Positions 8,720 through 18,060 of a stretch of 64,000 bases of DNA are shown here, piece by piece. The stretch comes from Bacillus sp. RO2 (lineage in GTDB: Bacteria; Bacillota; Bacilli; Bacillales; Bacillaceae_I): positions 42,613 to 106,612 of the forward strand of contig NZ_JAAXCU010000054.1 in the NCBI RefSeq assembly GCF_012911845.1, in the 5' to 3' direction. How positions within the stretch are numbered: the stretch's first letter is position 1; the number at the start of each line of letters is the position of its first letter. The position numbers and the translations under genes were made by a program. The notes under the pieces are model-generated. The model was not told the origin of the DNA. It ran no database searches and saw only the letters and a list, made by a program, of their open reading frames with translations.

Positions 8720-9646
8720 TTAATAGACTGTTTCTTTAAAGAAGAACCCAGTGTCCAATGGACGGTGTTCTTGTTGAAGGTTTTCCATTTCATTTAACAG
8801 ATCATCTTTGATGTCTTCGTAGGCTTCTCTGTCATCTGCACAGAGGTCTATTGCTTTTCTGTATCTTTTTGTTACTTCTACGATATATTCAGGTGTTTGT
8901 AATACACCATCGATTTTGAAGCTATCCACTTCTGCATCTATCATTTCTTCTAGTTCGTCAATGATGCACATGTCGTTTGGACTCATGATGTGTGTGCCGT
9001 TTTCATCTTCATAGACAGGATATTTATTGCTTCTTTCTTTGTCATGAAGGATCATTGCACGCTCTTTGCCTTTCTCCACTTCCATCTGTTTGCCTTGATA
9101 TTCAAAATAGTGCCCAAGCAATGAACGTTTGGATTGGAACATACAGGTCATGCCATGGACTTGGACTTCTATTTCCACTTCTGCGTTTTCCTTGATTTCA
9201 ACAATAGCATCCATATTGATTTCTCGAGCTAACACGGCACGTTTGGAGCCCTTTCTGCCCCAATAATTACAGGTGTAGTAGTTGGTTGCTGTCGTTTCCG
9301 TATTCCAATGTAGCGGTATGTTTGGAGCAACTTCTTTTGCTGCCATTAAAACAGCCGGATCCCCGAAGATAACCGCATCCGCTCCTGCTTCATTCAAGAA
9401 TTGAAGATAGACGGATAACTCGTCCACTTTTTCATTATGAAACAGTGCATTCATTGCCACATACACTTTTTTCCCGTGTTTATGGGCAATTTCAATGGCC
9501 GCCTTCACTTCTTCTTTTTTGAATTCTCCGGCTAAGCGAAGCCCATAGCGTTCTTCTCCGACAACAAATGCATCTGCTCCTGCATCTATTAAATCCTTTA
9601 AATTTGTTAAGTCTTGTGGTGTCACTAATAACTCAGGTTTTTTCAA
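8720..9646 (-). CDS. trhP1: U32 family tRNA 5-hydroxyuridine synthesis protein TrhP1
   Basis: 308 residues, a shorter U32 paralogue of TrhP2 that starts MKKPELLVTPQDLTNL. It keeps QVHGMTCMFQSKRSLLGHYF in place of the longer cysteine-rich cluster, as expected for YrrN. It acts with TrhP2 in U34 hydroxylation. The start codon is TTG and overlaps the trmR stop (TTGA), indicating translational coupling; GAGGTGAAG lies upstream. Confidence 0.93.
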   Translation of the reverse strand: MKKPELLVTPQDLTNLKDLIDAGADAFVVGEERYGLRLAGEFKKEEVKAAIEIAHKHGKKVYVAMNALFHNEKVDELSVYLQFLNEAGADAVIFGDPAVLMAAKEVAPNIPLHWNTETTATNYYTCNYWGRKGSKRAVLAREINMDAIVEIKENAEVEIEVQVHGMTCMFQSKRSLLGHYFEYQGKQMEVEKGKERAMILHDKERSNKYPVYEDENGTHIMSPNDMCIIDELEEMIDAEVDSFKIDGVLQTPEYIVEVTKRYRKAIDLCADDREAYEDIKDDLLNEMENLQQEHRPLDTGFFFKETVY

Positions 9647-10305
9647 CGTTCTTCACCTCTTTTTATACTGATTGCAATCCCGTCACCAACAGGCAAAATT
9701 GTGGTGATGTAGTCCGGATGTTCCATCAACCATCTATTGTATTGGTCAATTTTTTTTACTAGGTTTTTAATTCTTTTCGGTTCTATCGATTCGTGGTTTT
9801 CTGCTACCATCCCACGGAAGAGGACGTTATCGGTGATGATGATTCCCGCTTCATTTAAAAGGGTTTCATACATGGTAAAGAACCGTTCATACTGCCCCTT
9901 TGCTGCATCAACAAAAATGAAATCAAACGGTGCTTCTTTTTCCACTTGGTCCAATACTTCCAATGCGTCTCCGAAGATCAGTTGAATTCTATCTTGGAGG
10001 CCGGCTTGTTCTATGTGCGCTTTTGCTTGCATGTATCTGTGCTCATCACGCTCTATCGTCACAATGGTGACCTCAGGTAAAGCTAGTGCCATTCTGATTG
10101 CTGAGTATCCGATAGCTGCGCCAATTTCTAAGATTCTTTTTGGCATGGATAGTCTTAAGAGTTGCAGAAGTGTTTCCATTCCTACTAGGTCCATGATTGG
10201 GACATTCTCTTTTTCTGCAAGGTTTTCCATTTTGCTGACAAGTTCATTTCTAGGGGGAGTTAGATTATTCAAATAAGTAATTATTTTATTTTCATTGGCT
10301 TCCAA
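9643..10305 (-). CDS. trmR: tRNA 5-hydroxyuridine methyltransferase TrmR
   Basis: 220 residues of the caffeoyl-CoA/catechol O-methyltransferase fold. SAM motifs are ILEIGAAIGYSA near residue 75 and VTIERDEHRY; FIFVDAAKGQY carries the metal-binding Asp and IITDNVLFRG the next metal site. B. subtilis YrrM (TrmR) methylates ho5U34 to mo5U34, and the coupling to trhP1/trhP2 supports that role. The start is TTG after GGAGGCGTCC. It heads the trmR-trhP1-trhP2-udk(-greA) unit. Confidence 0.93.
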   Translation of the reverse strand: MEANENKIITYLNNLTPPRNELVSKMENLAEKENVPIMDLVGMETLLQLLRLSMPKRILEIGAAIGYSAIRMALALPEVTIVTIERDEHRYMQAKAHIEQAGLQDRIQLIFGDALEVLDQVEKEAPFDFIFVDAAKGQYERFFTMYETLLNEAGIIITDNVLFRGMVAENHESIEPKRIKNLVKKIDQYNRWLMEHPDYITTILPVGDGIAISIKRGEER

Positions 10306-10422
10306 CTTTGGACGCCTCCTTTATTCTTGCTAAAAACAAAGAAAATAGAGGTGACCTCAATGGAGGAACCCTCTTTAACGTTACAATTAATTTAGTTCAA
10401 AACAACTCGATATATTTTACCA

Positions 10423-10462
10423 CAAAAAAATAGGGAATGCGAATTAATTTCGCACTTCCCTA
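10423..10462 (-). terminator. terminator of mltG
   Basis: On the minus strand, TAGGGAAGTGCGAAAT pairs with ATTCGCATTCCCTA and is followed by seven T. It lies just after the mltG stop and before trmR. Confidence 0.85.
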
Positions 10463-10473
10463 TACTATAAATC

Positions 10474-11613
10474 TTACCCATTGTCCTGACTTGAGATATG
10501 TTCGTTTTTGTCAATATTATGTTCTTCCAACGTTTCGTTGAATAGCACTTCACCATCAGGTGTGGCCAGGAAGTAATAATACTCCGTTTCAGCAGGACTT
10601 AATGCAGCTTGAATGGATGTTAAACCTGCATTGGCAATTGGTCCTGGTGGCAGACCTTGATTCAAGTACGTATTATAAGGGGAATCCACTTCAAGATCCT
10701 CATACAGCGTTCGCTCTTTATGTTCACCGAGCGCATATAACACCGTTGGATCTGTTTGAAGCGGCATTCCTACGTCAAGTCGGTTGTAGAATACACTTGA
10801 AATTTTTTCACGATCTGCTTGCATAGTTGCCTCAGCTTCAATCAAACTTGCCATTGTCAGCAATTCATGTGTTGTTAACTCTATATTTCCCATACCTATT
10901 CGAACTGCGTCATCCTGAAGAACCTCGTTTGTTTTTTGAAGCATAACATCAATAACTTCTTCTGCAGTAGGGTTCTCTACATAGAATGGATAGGTTGCAG
11001 GGAACAGATAGCCCTCCAAGGCATACTTTACGTTTTCGTCAAACATTTCATCGTTAATTACCTTTGGATATTTCTTCCTCATTTTATCAAGAAAGTCTTT
11101 GTCATTTGCTTTTTCCAGAAACTCTTTTTCTGAAAGCCCCATTCTATTTTCAAGGATTACAGCAATTTGCTCCAATTGACGTCCTTCGGGAATGGTAATT
11201 TGAAATACCACTTCTTGTTGAACTCTTCCTTCTTTTAAGTGACCGATAATTTCATCTAATTTCATGGAAGGACTTAACTCGTATTCTCCAGCCATAAATC
11301 CTGATTCATTCTTAAACTTTACATAGTAACGAAATACTTTCCCATTATTGATGATACCATTTTCCTCTAAAATTCGACCAATTGATGTTGGGGAAGATCC
11401 TATCGGAATTTCAACCTTTTCGGTTTTGGTTTCTTCCTCATTCACAGGCTGCAATGCATTTTTTATATAAAAATAACCGCCGCCGATTACACCAGTCAGG
11501 GCTAGCATAAGTATGATAAATACTGTAAAGACAATGCGGCGCACAATCTTTGCTTCAAAATGTTTTTCTTTCAATTTTTCTTGAATATAGTCTTTATTAT
11601 TTTTTTCAGACAA
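10474..11613 (-). CDS. mltG: endolytic murein transglycosylase MltG
   Basis: 379 residues: a cytoplasmic N-terminus, one membrane segment at about residues 26-50, a LysM-like region, then the YceG/MltG catalytic domain with EGYLFPATYPF, the catalytic Glu in ASLIEAEA, and TDPTVLYALG. It cuts nascent glycan strands at the outer membrane face and limits strand length. The start is TTG after AGAGGGGGT. B. subtilis YrrL is the equivalent, upstream of trmR as here. Confidence 0.95.
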   Translation of the reverse strand: MSEKNNKDYIQEKLKEKHFEAKIVRRIVFTVFIILMLALTGVIGGGYFYIKNALQPVNEEETKTEKVEIPIGSSPTSIGRILEENGIINNGKVFRYYVKFKNESGFMAGEYELSPSMKLDEIIGHLKEGRVQQEVVFQITIPEGRQLEQIAVILENRMGLSEKEFLEKANDKDFLDKMRKKYPKVINDEMFDENVKYALEGYLFPATYPFYVENPTAEEVIDVMLQKTNEVLQDDAVRIGMGNIELTTHELLTMASLIEAEATMQADREKISSVFYNRLDVGMPLQTDPTVLYALGEHKERTLYEDLEVDSPYNTYLNQGLPPGPIANAGLTSIQAALSPAETEYYYFLATPDGEVLFNETLEEHNIDKNEHISSQDNG

Positions 11614-11715
11614 AAAAATACCCCCTCTCGTACACCTAACAATTATACAACAAATTCTTTATTTTTTTGACAAAAAGCATGTATTTTCTCTTTTCCGACA
11701 CATTCCCACATCATA

Positions 11716-11841
11716 TTTTACCATTTTTTTCGCGATATTCATTACTTTTTTTCCTAAATATTTTGAATTTATTAGGTTGTTTAGCTTACAGTCATTTAGT
11801 AGTTTTACCATTTTCAATCAGAATAAAGGGTATGGTAAAAT
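11716..11841 (+). promoter_or_regulatory. probable nsrR promoter with repeated TTTTACCAT boxes
   Basis: TTTTACCAT occurs at 11716 and 11803 (+) and its complement ATGGTAAAA at 11832. The last overlaps a possible -10 (TAAAAT, 11836-11841) with TTTCAA about 18 bases upstream. The pair 11803/11832 forms a 9-bp inverted repeat around the promoter, the layout of an autoregulated gene. This is inference; the known NsrR consensus was not clearly matched. Confidence 0.4.
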
Positions 11842-11858
11842 AAATTTGGAGGTAGAAT

Positions 11859-12338
11859 ATGAAACTAACACTATACACTGACTACTCATTGCGAGTTCTA
11901 TTATATTTAGCAAGTGCACCTGATAACAACAAACTCATTCAAATTAAAGAGATAGCTCAAGCATATGGTATTTCAAAAAATCACCTTATGAAAGTAACCT
12001 TTCATCTTGGAAAGTTAGGGTACGTGGAGACGATTCGCGGCCGTAATGGGGGGTTGATGTTAGGAAAAGAACCCAAGGAAGTGAATATTGGTGAACTCGT
12101 GCGGCAAACAGAAGAGGATTTTCACATTGTGGAATGTTTTCAAGATCACGCTTCCTGTGTGATATCACCTCACTGTAAGTTAAAAGGGGTGCTATATCAA
12201 GCAACACAAGCCTTTATTTCCGTGTTGGATCAATATTGTTTAGAGGATTTGATTATCAATAAAGAGCAATTAACCACTCTATTGTTTCCGGATGTAGAGA
12301 GCACGGACGGCCAAAATAAAGAGAGCAAACAGGAATAA
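11859..12338 (+). CDS. nsrR: Rrf2 family regulator, NsrR-like
   Basis: 159 residues with an N-terminal winged helix (MKLTLYTDYSLRVLLYLAS) and a recognition helix in KNHLMKVTFHLGKLGYVET. Three cysteines (C93, C100, C106; motif C-x6-C-x5-C) and Asp8 match the cluster ligands of NsrR, the [4Fe-4S] nitric-oxide sensor that represses NO-detoxification genes. Length and motif spacing fit NsrR better than CymR or IscR. A GGAGGT site precedes the ATG. Its targets are not in this window. In B. subtilis nsrR lies elsewhere, so it has moved here. Confidence 0.85.
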   Translation: MKLTLYTDYSLRVLLYLASAPDNNKLIQIKEIAQAYGISKNHLMKVTFHLGKLGYVETIRGRNGGLMLGKEPKEVNIGELVRQTEEDFHIVECFQDHASCVISPHCKLKGVLYQATQAFISVLDQYCLEDLIINKEQLTTLLFPDVESTDGQNKESKQE

Positions 12339-12356
12339 CCTGCTTGCTCTCTTTTT
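12320..12356 (+). terminator. terminator of nsrR, possibly bidirectional
   Basis: AGAGAGCAA...CAGG pairs with CCTGCTTGCTCTCT (one mismatch) and is followed by six T. The nsrR stop codon is in the loop. It sits between convergent nsrR and yrzB. Confidence 0.88.
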
Positions 12357-12358
12357 TC

Positions 12359-12643
12359 TTACTCTTCTTCTTCAGCCAAGAAAGTGTTTAACATTTCTTC
12401 AATCATGTCCCACTCTTCATCCGTTTCCACCGGTTGAAGGTCGCCACCTTCTTCTGATTCGCTAGGAACGAAGCTTGATGCATGGATTTCGATATCATCC
12501 TGGTCATCATTTTCTGCTCCTACTGGGTAATAAAGTACATAGGATTTTCCAAATTCCTCAGAATCAAATGTGAAAAGCACCTCACATAATTGCTCGTTTC
12601 CGTTTTCGTCTACTACTGTGATATTTTGTTCTCCGTGTTCCAT
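12359..12643 (-). CDS. yrzB: DUF1292 family protein YrzB
   Basis: 94 residues, very acidic, starting [18 protein letters not shown] with the DUF1292 core [20 protein letters not shown]. Function is unknown. An upstream in-frame ATG exists, but GAGGTGAG lies directly before the ATG at 12643 and family members start there. It follows ruvX by 16 bases in the conserved ireB-ruvX-yrzB cluster. Confidence 0.92.
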   Translation of the reverse strand: MEHGEQNITVVDENGNEQLCEVLFTFDSEEFGKSYVLYYPVGAENDDQDDIEIHASSFVPSESEEGGDLQPVETDEEWDMIEEMLNTFLAEEEE

Positions 12644-12659
12644 TATGCTCACCTCTAAT

Positions 12660-13076
12660 TTATTGTTGGCTGTCAAGATATCCTTGTAAAATGACAACGG
12701 CAGCCATCTTGTCTATTACTTGCTTTCTTTTTTTTCTACTTACGTCAGCAGAAAGCAGAATTCTTTCTGCTGCTACAGTAGAAAGCCTTTCGTCCCAATA
12801 GATGATCGGAAGTCCCGTTTTGGCAGTCAGCATTTCGCCATAATGCTTGCTGGCTTCTCCGCGTGGACCGATGGTACCGTTCATATTCTTTGGTAAGCCG
12901 ATAACGACTTTTTCAGGCTTATATTCAGCGATGATCTGCTTCAATCGCTTAAAACCCAAGTTTTTTATTGCTTCATCAATTTTTATCGTTTCCAAGCCCT
13001 GTGCTGTCCATCCCATTTCATCACTGATGGCAACACCGACTGTTTTGGAACCGACGTCTAAGCCTAAAATGCGCAT
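12660..13076 (-). CDS. ruvX: YqgF/RuvX family nuclease
   Basis: 138 residues with an RNase H-like fold: [19 protein letters not shown] carries the first catalytic Asp, [11 protein letters not shown] the middle strand, and [13 protein letters not shown] the Glu-containing motif. The family is linked to pre-16S rRNA 5' end processing and once annotated as a Holliday junction resolvase. It begins 3 bases after the ireB stop (YrrK in B. subtilis). Confidence 0.95.
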   Translation of the reverse strand: MRILGLDVGSKTVGVAISDEMGWTAQGLETIKIDEAIKNLGFKRLKQIIAEYKPEKVVIGLPKNMNGTIGPRGEASKHYGEMLTAKTGLPIIYWDERLSTVAAERILLSADVSRKKRKQVIDKMAAVVILQGYLDSQQ

Positions 13077-13079
13077 GTA

Positions 13080-13346
13080 CTACTCCTTGCGGTGCTGTTC
13101 TAGGTAAGACTTCACTAATTCTTCAATTAGCTCGTCCCTTTCAATTTTCCGAATAAGCGTTCTTGCTTCTTTATGACGCGGAATGTATGCTGGGTCTCCA
13201 GATAGCAAGTAACCAACGATCTGGTTGATAGGGTTGTAGCCTTTTTCCTGCAACGCCTCATAAACTGTTATTAATACGTCATCCACATTAGCTTCCAATG
13301 CATCTTCCGGAAAGTTAAACTTCATTGTTTTGTCAAAGGAGCTCAT
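13080..13346 (-). CDS. ireB: IreB family regulatory phosphoprotein (YrzL)
   Basis: 88 residues beginning [15 protein letters not shown] with the conserved [20 protein letters not shown]. In enterococci IreB is a substrate of the Ser/Thr kinase IreK and affects cephalosporin resistance; in Bacillus the role is unclear. The reading frame stays open into repeat copy B upstream, but AGAGGTG before 13346 fixes the true start. It forms a tight cluster with ruvX and yrzB. Confidence 0.93.
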   Translation of the reverse strand: MSSFDKTMKFNFPEDALEANVDDVLITVYEALQEKGYNPINQIVGYLLSGDPAYIPRHKEARTLIRKIERDELIEELVKSYLEQHRKE

Positions 13347-13395
13347 CATTTGCACCTCTCTCTTAGACTTCTTTTTTCTAGGATCCGTTAAAACC

Positions 13396-13523
13396 GCTGT
13401 TGATTTACGCCCTGGGCTTCGCTTTCCACGGGGCGGTACTTGAGCCTCCTCACAACGCTTCAGGGGTCTCAAGTCTACCGCTACCTCCCGTCGGAGTCTT
13501 CGCCCGGTGCTCCAATCAACAGC
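13396..13523. repeat. dispersed GC-rich repeat, copy B
   Basis: 128 bp bounded by perfect arms GCTGTTGATT and AATCAACAGC. Its core is nearly the same as copy A, including CACAACGCTTCAGGGGTCTC, but its inner arms differ. It fills the alaS-ireB spacer. No gene is seen in 13347-13618. Confidence 0.85.
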
Positions 13524-13618
13524 TCTAATATTCCAATATCAATAGAAACTATTTTAACTTAGCCTTTTCTATCTGCTTGTAAATTGTTACCTATATTGTA
13601 CACCAAATGTCGGCAATG

Positions 13619-16252
13619 TTAAACGGATTTTATCCAATCTTCAACAGATTGTAATGCAGAATCGACTTGTTCTGGGTTTTTTCCGCCTGCTTGTGCCATG
13701 TCAGGACGACCTCCGCCGCCTCCACCGCAACGTGTAGCCACTTCTTTAACAACCTTACCGGCATGGTAACCTTTTTCAATTAGATCTTTGGTTACCCCTG
13801 CAGAAATGTTTACTTTTCCATCTTGTACACTTGCAAGTACTATGATACCAGAACCAAGCTTATTTTTTAAATCATCCACCATTGTACGCAAGTTGTTCAT
13901 GTCTGTATCAGCTACCTTGCTCACAAGCATTGTTACGCCATTGACGTCCTTTGCTTTTGATGAAAGGTTGGATGCTTCAATGTTTCCAAGCTTAGAAGCC
14001 AAGGATTGATTTTCTCTTTGCAGTTCTTTCATATCGGATAAAAGAACGTCGATTCTTGTTCCTACTTCCTGTGGTTTCGTTTTAAGCTTAGCTGCTGCTT
14101 CTTTCAAGAGCTGAACTTGATCATTTAGTAGGCGATAAGCGCCTTCACCTGTCACAGCTTCCATACGGCGTGTTCCTGCTCCTATACCAGACTCAGAAAC
14201 AATTTTGAATAGGCCGATCTCAGACGTGTTTGGTACATGACAACCACCGCAAAGCTCCAGGCTGTATTCCCCAACCTGAACAACACGAACTATATCTCCG
14301 TATTTTTCACCAAACAATGCCATTGCACCCATCTCTTTTGCTTCAGTGATGGATTTGTTTTCAATGACAACATTGATGCTCGCCCAAATCTTTTCATTAA
14401 CAATCGCTTCAATCTTCTCGATTTCCTCTTGTGTCACTTGACCAAAATGAGAGAAATCAAAACGAAGGCGGTCAGCCGTTACTTGAGATCCTGCCTGGTT
14501 TACATGAGTTCCCAGCACGTCTTTTAAAGCTTGGTGGAGTATGTGTGTAGCTGTATGGTTCTTAATAATCTGTGCACGGTTTTTTGCATGCACTTCTGCT
14601 TTGACAGCCTGTTCAGTCCTCAATACACCTTCTTCTACTACGATTGTGTGTAGGTTTTGTCCATTAGGAGCTTTTTGTACATCCTTCACAAACCCTCTAC
14701 CTGTTTCTGTAACGATATATCCATGGTCAGCGATCTGGCCACCACTTTCAGCATAAAAAGGTGTTTCTGTTAACATTATTTGTACTTCTTCACCCGTTTG
14801 TGCATCATTAGCAAGCTCACCATTTTTTACGATGACAGAAAGCGTTGTATCTGCACTAAGCTGGTTGTATCCTATAAAGCTGCTTTCAGTACGGATTTCT
14901 CCTAGCACACCAGATTGAACTTGCATGGAACTGGAGTCTTGACGCGCAGAACGAGCACGGTCACGTTGCATTTCCATTTCTTTTTCGAATCCTTCATGAT
15001 CAAGTGTCATGCCCTGTTCTTCCACATATTCCTCCGTCAGTTCTACAGGGAACCCGTACGTATCATACAGTCGGAATGCGTCTCCACCGGAAACTACTGC
15101 ACTTCCATCCTCTTTAGCTTTTGCAATGACAGTGGAAAGGATCGCCAAACCATCATTCAATGTTTCATGGAAACGCTCTTCTTCGGTTTTCACTACACGC
15201 TGGATAAAATCTTGTTTTTCTTTTACCTCTGGGTAGAAATCGACCATGATTTCCGCTACAACTGGCACAAGTTCATACATGAATGGACGGTTGATGCCTA
15301 GTTGCTTAGCGTAACGCACTGCTCTTCTTAAAAGACGGCGGAGTACATAGCCGCGTCCTTCATTAGAAGGCAGGGCACCATCACCAACTGCAAATGTCAC
15401 GGTACGGATATGGTCAGCGATAACTTTAAATGCCGTATCTTTTTCTGCATTTGTACGGTATTTTTCACCAGACACATTTTCAGTCGCTTCGATGATCGGA
15501 ATGAAAAGGTCGGTATCAAAGTTTGTCGGCACATCTTGAATAACGGAAACCATACGCTCAAGCCCCATACCTGTATCAATGTTTTTCTTAGGAAGCGGTG
15601 TGTAAGTATGGTCTGGATTGTGGTTAAACTCAGAGAATACAAGGTTCCAAATTTCAAGGTACCGCTCGTTTTCTCCACCAGGATATAGTTCTGGGTCATT
15701 TAGATCGTTCCCATAACTTTCACCACGGTCATAGAATATTTCTGTATTAGGTCCACTTGGGCCTTCACCGATATCCCAGAAGTTACCCTCTAAGCGGATG
15801 ATTCTCTCAGCAGGTACACCAATCACTTCATTCCAGTACTTATAAGCTTCTTCGTCTTCTGGATGAATGGTAACGGATAATTTTTCAGGTTCAAAGCCAA
15901 TCCATTTTTCGCTCGTAAGGAACTCCCAAGCCCAGTCGATTGCTTCTTTTTTGAAGTACTCACCAATGGAGAAGTTACCAAGCATTTCGAAAAAAGTATG
16001 GTGACGTGCCGTTTTACCTACATTTTCAATATCGTTGGTACGGATTGATTTTTGCGCATTACAAATACGTGGATTTGCCGGGATGACACGGCCATCAAAG
16101 TATTTTTTCAGGGTTGCTACGCCACTGTTGATCCATAGTAGGGATGGGTCTTCGTGTGGGACAAGGGATGCGCTTGGTTCAACTGAATGTCCTTTTTCTT
16201 TGAAGAAGTCCAGGAACATTTGTCGTACTTGAGCGGATGTTAGATGTTTCAT
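13619..16252 (-). CDS. alaS: alanine--tRNA ligase
   Basis: 877 residues, the full bacterial length. It has a class II catalytic core (residues about 1-245), a tRNA-recognition region, the editing domain with the zinc/catalytic motif [16 protein letters not shown] and CGGCHVPNT, and the C-terminal DHHA1 domain ending in [15 protein letters not shown]. It charges tRNA-Ala and clears mischarged Ser/Gly. AAGGAGG precedes the ATG. A T-box leader lies upstream, about 400 bases from the start, with nested repeat C between them. Confidence 0.98.
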   Translation of the reverse strand: MKHLTSAQVRQMFLDFFKEKGHSVEPSASLVPHEDPSLLWINSGVATLKKYFDGRVIPANPRICNAQKSIRTNDIENVGKTARHHTFFEMLGNFSIGEYFKKEAIDWAWEFLTSEKWIGFEPEKLSVTIHPEDEEAYKYWNEVIGVPAERIIRLEGNFWDIGEGPSGPNTEIFYDRGESYGNDLNDPELYPGGENERYLEIWNLVFSEFNHNPDHTYTPLPKKNIDTGMGLERMVSVIQDVPTNFDTDLFIPIIEATENVSGEKYRTNAEKDTAFKVIADHIRTVTFAVGDGALPSNEGRGYVLRRLLRRAVRYAKQLGINRPFMYELVPVVAEIMVDFYPEVKEKQDFIQRVVKTEEERFHETLNDGLAILSTVIAKAKEDGSAVVSGGDAFRLYDTYGFPVELTEEYVEEQGMTLDHEGFEKEMEMQRDRARSARQDSSSMQVQSGVLGEIRTESSFIGYNQLSADTTLSVIVKNGELANDAQTGEEVQIMLTETPFYAESGGQIADHGYIVTETGRGFVKDVQKAPNGQNLHTIVVEEGVLRTEQAVKAEVHAKNRAQIIKNHTATHILHQALKDVLGTHVNQAGSQVTADRLRFDFSHFGQVTQEEIEKIEAIVNEKIWASINVVIENKSITEAKEMGAMALFGEKYGDIVRVVQVGEYSLELCGGCHVPNTSEIGLFKIVSESGIGAGTRRMEAVTGEGAYRLLNDQVQLLKEAAAKLKTKPQEVGTRIDVLLSDMKELQRENQSLASKLGNIEASNLSSKAKDVNGVTMLVSKVADTDMNNLRTMVDDLKNKLGSGIIVLASVQDGKVNISAGVTKDLIEKGYHAGKVVKEVATRCGGGGGGRPDMAQAGGKNPEQVDSALQSVEDWIKSV

Positions 16253-16288
16253 TAGATTTTCCTCCTTTGAGTGTTACTGTTTCATACT

Positions 16289-16634
16289 CCTGTTTCTTTC
16301 CGTTCCAGAAGGTCGCATTCCGCGGTGCGGTGCTTGAGCCTCCTGCTGCGCTGAAGGCCACTGAAAAAGTCTTGGATTAAGATATTGTTCAGACACCGCT
16401 GTGGATTTCCGTAAATGGCTTAGCTTTCCTAGGGGCTGACGTGAGCCTCCTCGGCAAGCCTGCGGGGTCTCCACCTTGCACTATCTCCCTCAGGAGTCTT
16501 CACCTTTTGCTCCAATCCACAGCTCGAAATTACCAAATACAATATCATATCAGTTTTACCGTGACCTCCAGCGGGGTCTCGAGTCTACCGCTACCTCCCG
16601 CCGGAGTCGACCACCTTGCACTTCAGTCAACAGG
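16289..16634. repeat. dispersed GC-rich repeat, copy C outer, split by an inner copy
   Basis: The outer copy starts with CCTGTT (16289) and ends with AACAGG (16634), and carries CATTCCGCGGTGCGGTGCTT on the left and CGGGGTCTCGAGTC on the right. It is interrupted by about 208 bp (16358-16565). The whole lies between the alaS T-box terminator and the alaS start. Confidence 0.75.
16358..16565. repeat. inner nested element with terminal inverted repeats (C inner)
   Basis: It starts CCACTGAAAAAGTC and ends with the degenerate complement TTTTACCGTG. Inside is a complete repeat (16398-16523) with arms GCTGTGGATT and AATCCACAGC. Length and structure match the inner element at 25148-25354. Confidence 0.7.
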
Positions 16635-16649
16635 GGAATTTGAAGAAAA

Positions 16650-16900
16650 CAAAAAACTCCCGTCCCTAATAACAGGGACGAGAGTGTTCTCGCGGTACCA
16701 CCCTGATTATGACAGAATAACTCTGTCATCTCTCAGATTGCTTTAACGGTGCAAGCCGGCAGGATTTTACCCCGCTCTCCGGATTAGCTTTCCATTACCC
16801 TTCACCCTGGAATTCTTGCAGCCGTGGAATTCCTCTCTATGTGAGCATTTGCTCGTCAGGATGGTCTGTAACGTACTTAGATCCTTCTTTGAATTAGTTT
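16650..16900 (-). promoter_or_regulatory. T-box riboswitch leader of alaS
   Basis: On the minus strand the T-box AGGGTGGTACCGCG lies at 16691-16704, followed by the terminator stem CTCGTCCCT/AGGGACGGGAG and six T (16651-16656). Upstream are AGTA-like and stem I sequences; a loop in 16811-16835 contains GCT, an alanine codon, as a candidate specifier. Uncharged tRNA-Ala should favour antitermination and alaS transcription. The specifier assignment is tentative. Confidence 0.9.
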
Positions 16901-16944
16901 ATGTAGCTAGTATGCTTCGATTATATGCAACAGAAAGACCGTTG

Positions 16945-18003
16945 TCAATGTTTGATGAAATGAGCGGTAAGATGGGTTAGAGTAACTTTCATCACAGCGA
17001 ATACTGGTACTGCCAATATCAATCCTACCACCCCTGCAACCTCTCCTCCAATCAATAGCGCTAATATGATGAACACAGGGTGAATATGGAGACTTTTGCC
17101 CACAATCAATGGCGATAGAATATTCCCCTCTATAAACTGCAGACCAAATATGATGATGATTACTAGAAAGACCATCTTTACAGACACCGTCGCAGCGATG
17201 ATTACTGCCGGAAAGGCCCCGATAATCGGGCCAAAATAAGGAATGATGTTCGTAACTCCAATAATTACACCGAGTACGAGTGGATATTTCATGCCAGCCA
17301 ACCAGAGGCTGGCGGTTGCCAATAAGCCTATTATCAAACAAACCGTCAACTGTCCTCTTATATAACTACCCAGTGAGATGTCTACGTCCTTTAAGAAGGC
17401 GATTCCTGGCTCCCTCCATTTTCGGGGCGTCAAGTACCAAACCGTTTTTTTCACCTGATCATAGTCCTTTAACAGGTAAAACACGATAAAAGGAATGACA
17501 ATCAAAATAAAAAAGGAGTTCAACAAACCTTTTAATCCGGCTACAACTTTTGTCAGGAGATTTGAAAGCATTGCTTCAAATTCACTAAAAGTCTGATCCA
17601 CCCTATCGTGAATTCCATCCGGCCAACCAGATGTAGAACTATGAATCTGCTTTATCCAACCGCTGTATGTCTGGGCTAATCGGGGAAAGTTGTCTGAAAG
17701 CTCCCAAAGTTGATCAATAATAACCGGGATCCCTTTGTAGCCTATGAGACCGATTCCACCAAAAAATAAGAGGTAGATGATGAGAATAGCAATTGGTCTA
17801 GGCATCCCTCTGTTGTGTGTGTATTCTACAACAGGGTGTAACAGGTATGTAATGAAAATGCTGATGAAAAATGGGATACTAATGATGAAAAGCACCTTTA
17901 AAACGGGCGCCCACAATGGACTCAGTTTCATAAACACATACAAAATAATCATAACGAGTAGAAGTGTACCTAGGCGTAACAGCCATTTCTTCTGATTTTC
18001 CAA
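16945..18003 (-). CDS. yrrI: AI-2E family transporter / YrrI membrane protein
   Basis: 352 residues with about eight membrane segments and the family layout: two N-terminal helices, a soluble middle segment (residues about 85-150), and the C-terminal block VIIGVTNIIPYFGPIIGAFPA...EGNILSPLIVGKSLHIHP. The family includes proteins called AI-2 exporters and also Na+/H+ antiporters, so the substrate is unknown. The start is TTG after GGAGGCG. B. subtilis yrrI is also next to alaS. Confidence 0.92.
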   Translation of the reverse strand: MENQKKWLLRLGTLLLVMIILYVFMKLSPLWAPVLKVLFIISIPFFISIFITYLLHPVVEYTHNRGMPRPIAILIIYLLFFGGIGLIGYKGIPVIIDQLWELSDNFPRLAQTYSGWIKQIHSSTSGWPDGIHDRVDQTFSEFEAMLSNLLTKVVAGLKGLLNSFFILIVIPFIVFYLLKDYDQVKKTVWYLTPRKWREPGIAFLKDVDISLGSYIRGQLTVCLIIGLLATASLWLAGMKYPLVLGVIIGVTNIIPYFGPIIGAFPAVIIAATVSVKMVFLVIIIIFGLQFIEGNILSPLIVGKSLHIHPVFIILALLIGGEVAGVVGLILAVPVFAVMKVTLTHLTAHFIKH

Positions 18004-18060
18004 GAGAAACGCCTCCTACTCGTTATTCTCTATTTAGTTATCAAGATTTATACAGTCCTT

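Noticed and set aside
12660..13076. RuvX as a true Holliday junction resolvase
   Set aside because: The family name is historical; evidence for YqgF proteins points to pre-rRNA processing.
13347..13472. 42-residue N-terminal extension of IreB
   Set aside because: It lies in repeat copy B and upstream of a strong ribosome binding site; IreB proteins start at MSSFDK-like sequences.
16441..16746. 101-codon plus-strand frame across repeat C and the T-box terminator
   Set aside because: It spans known non-coding elements and has no homologous look or ribosome site.
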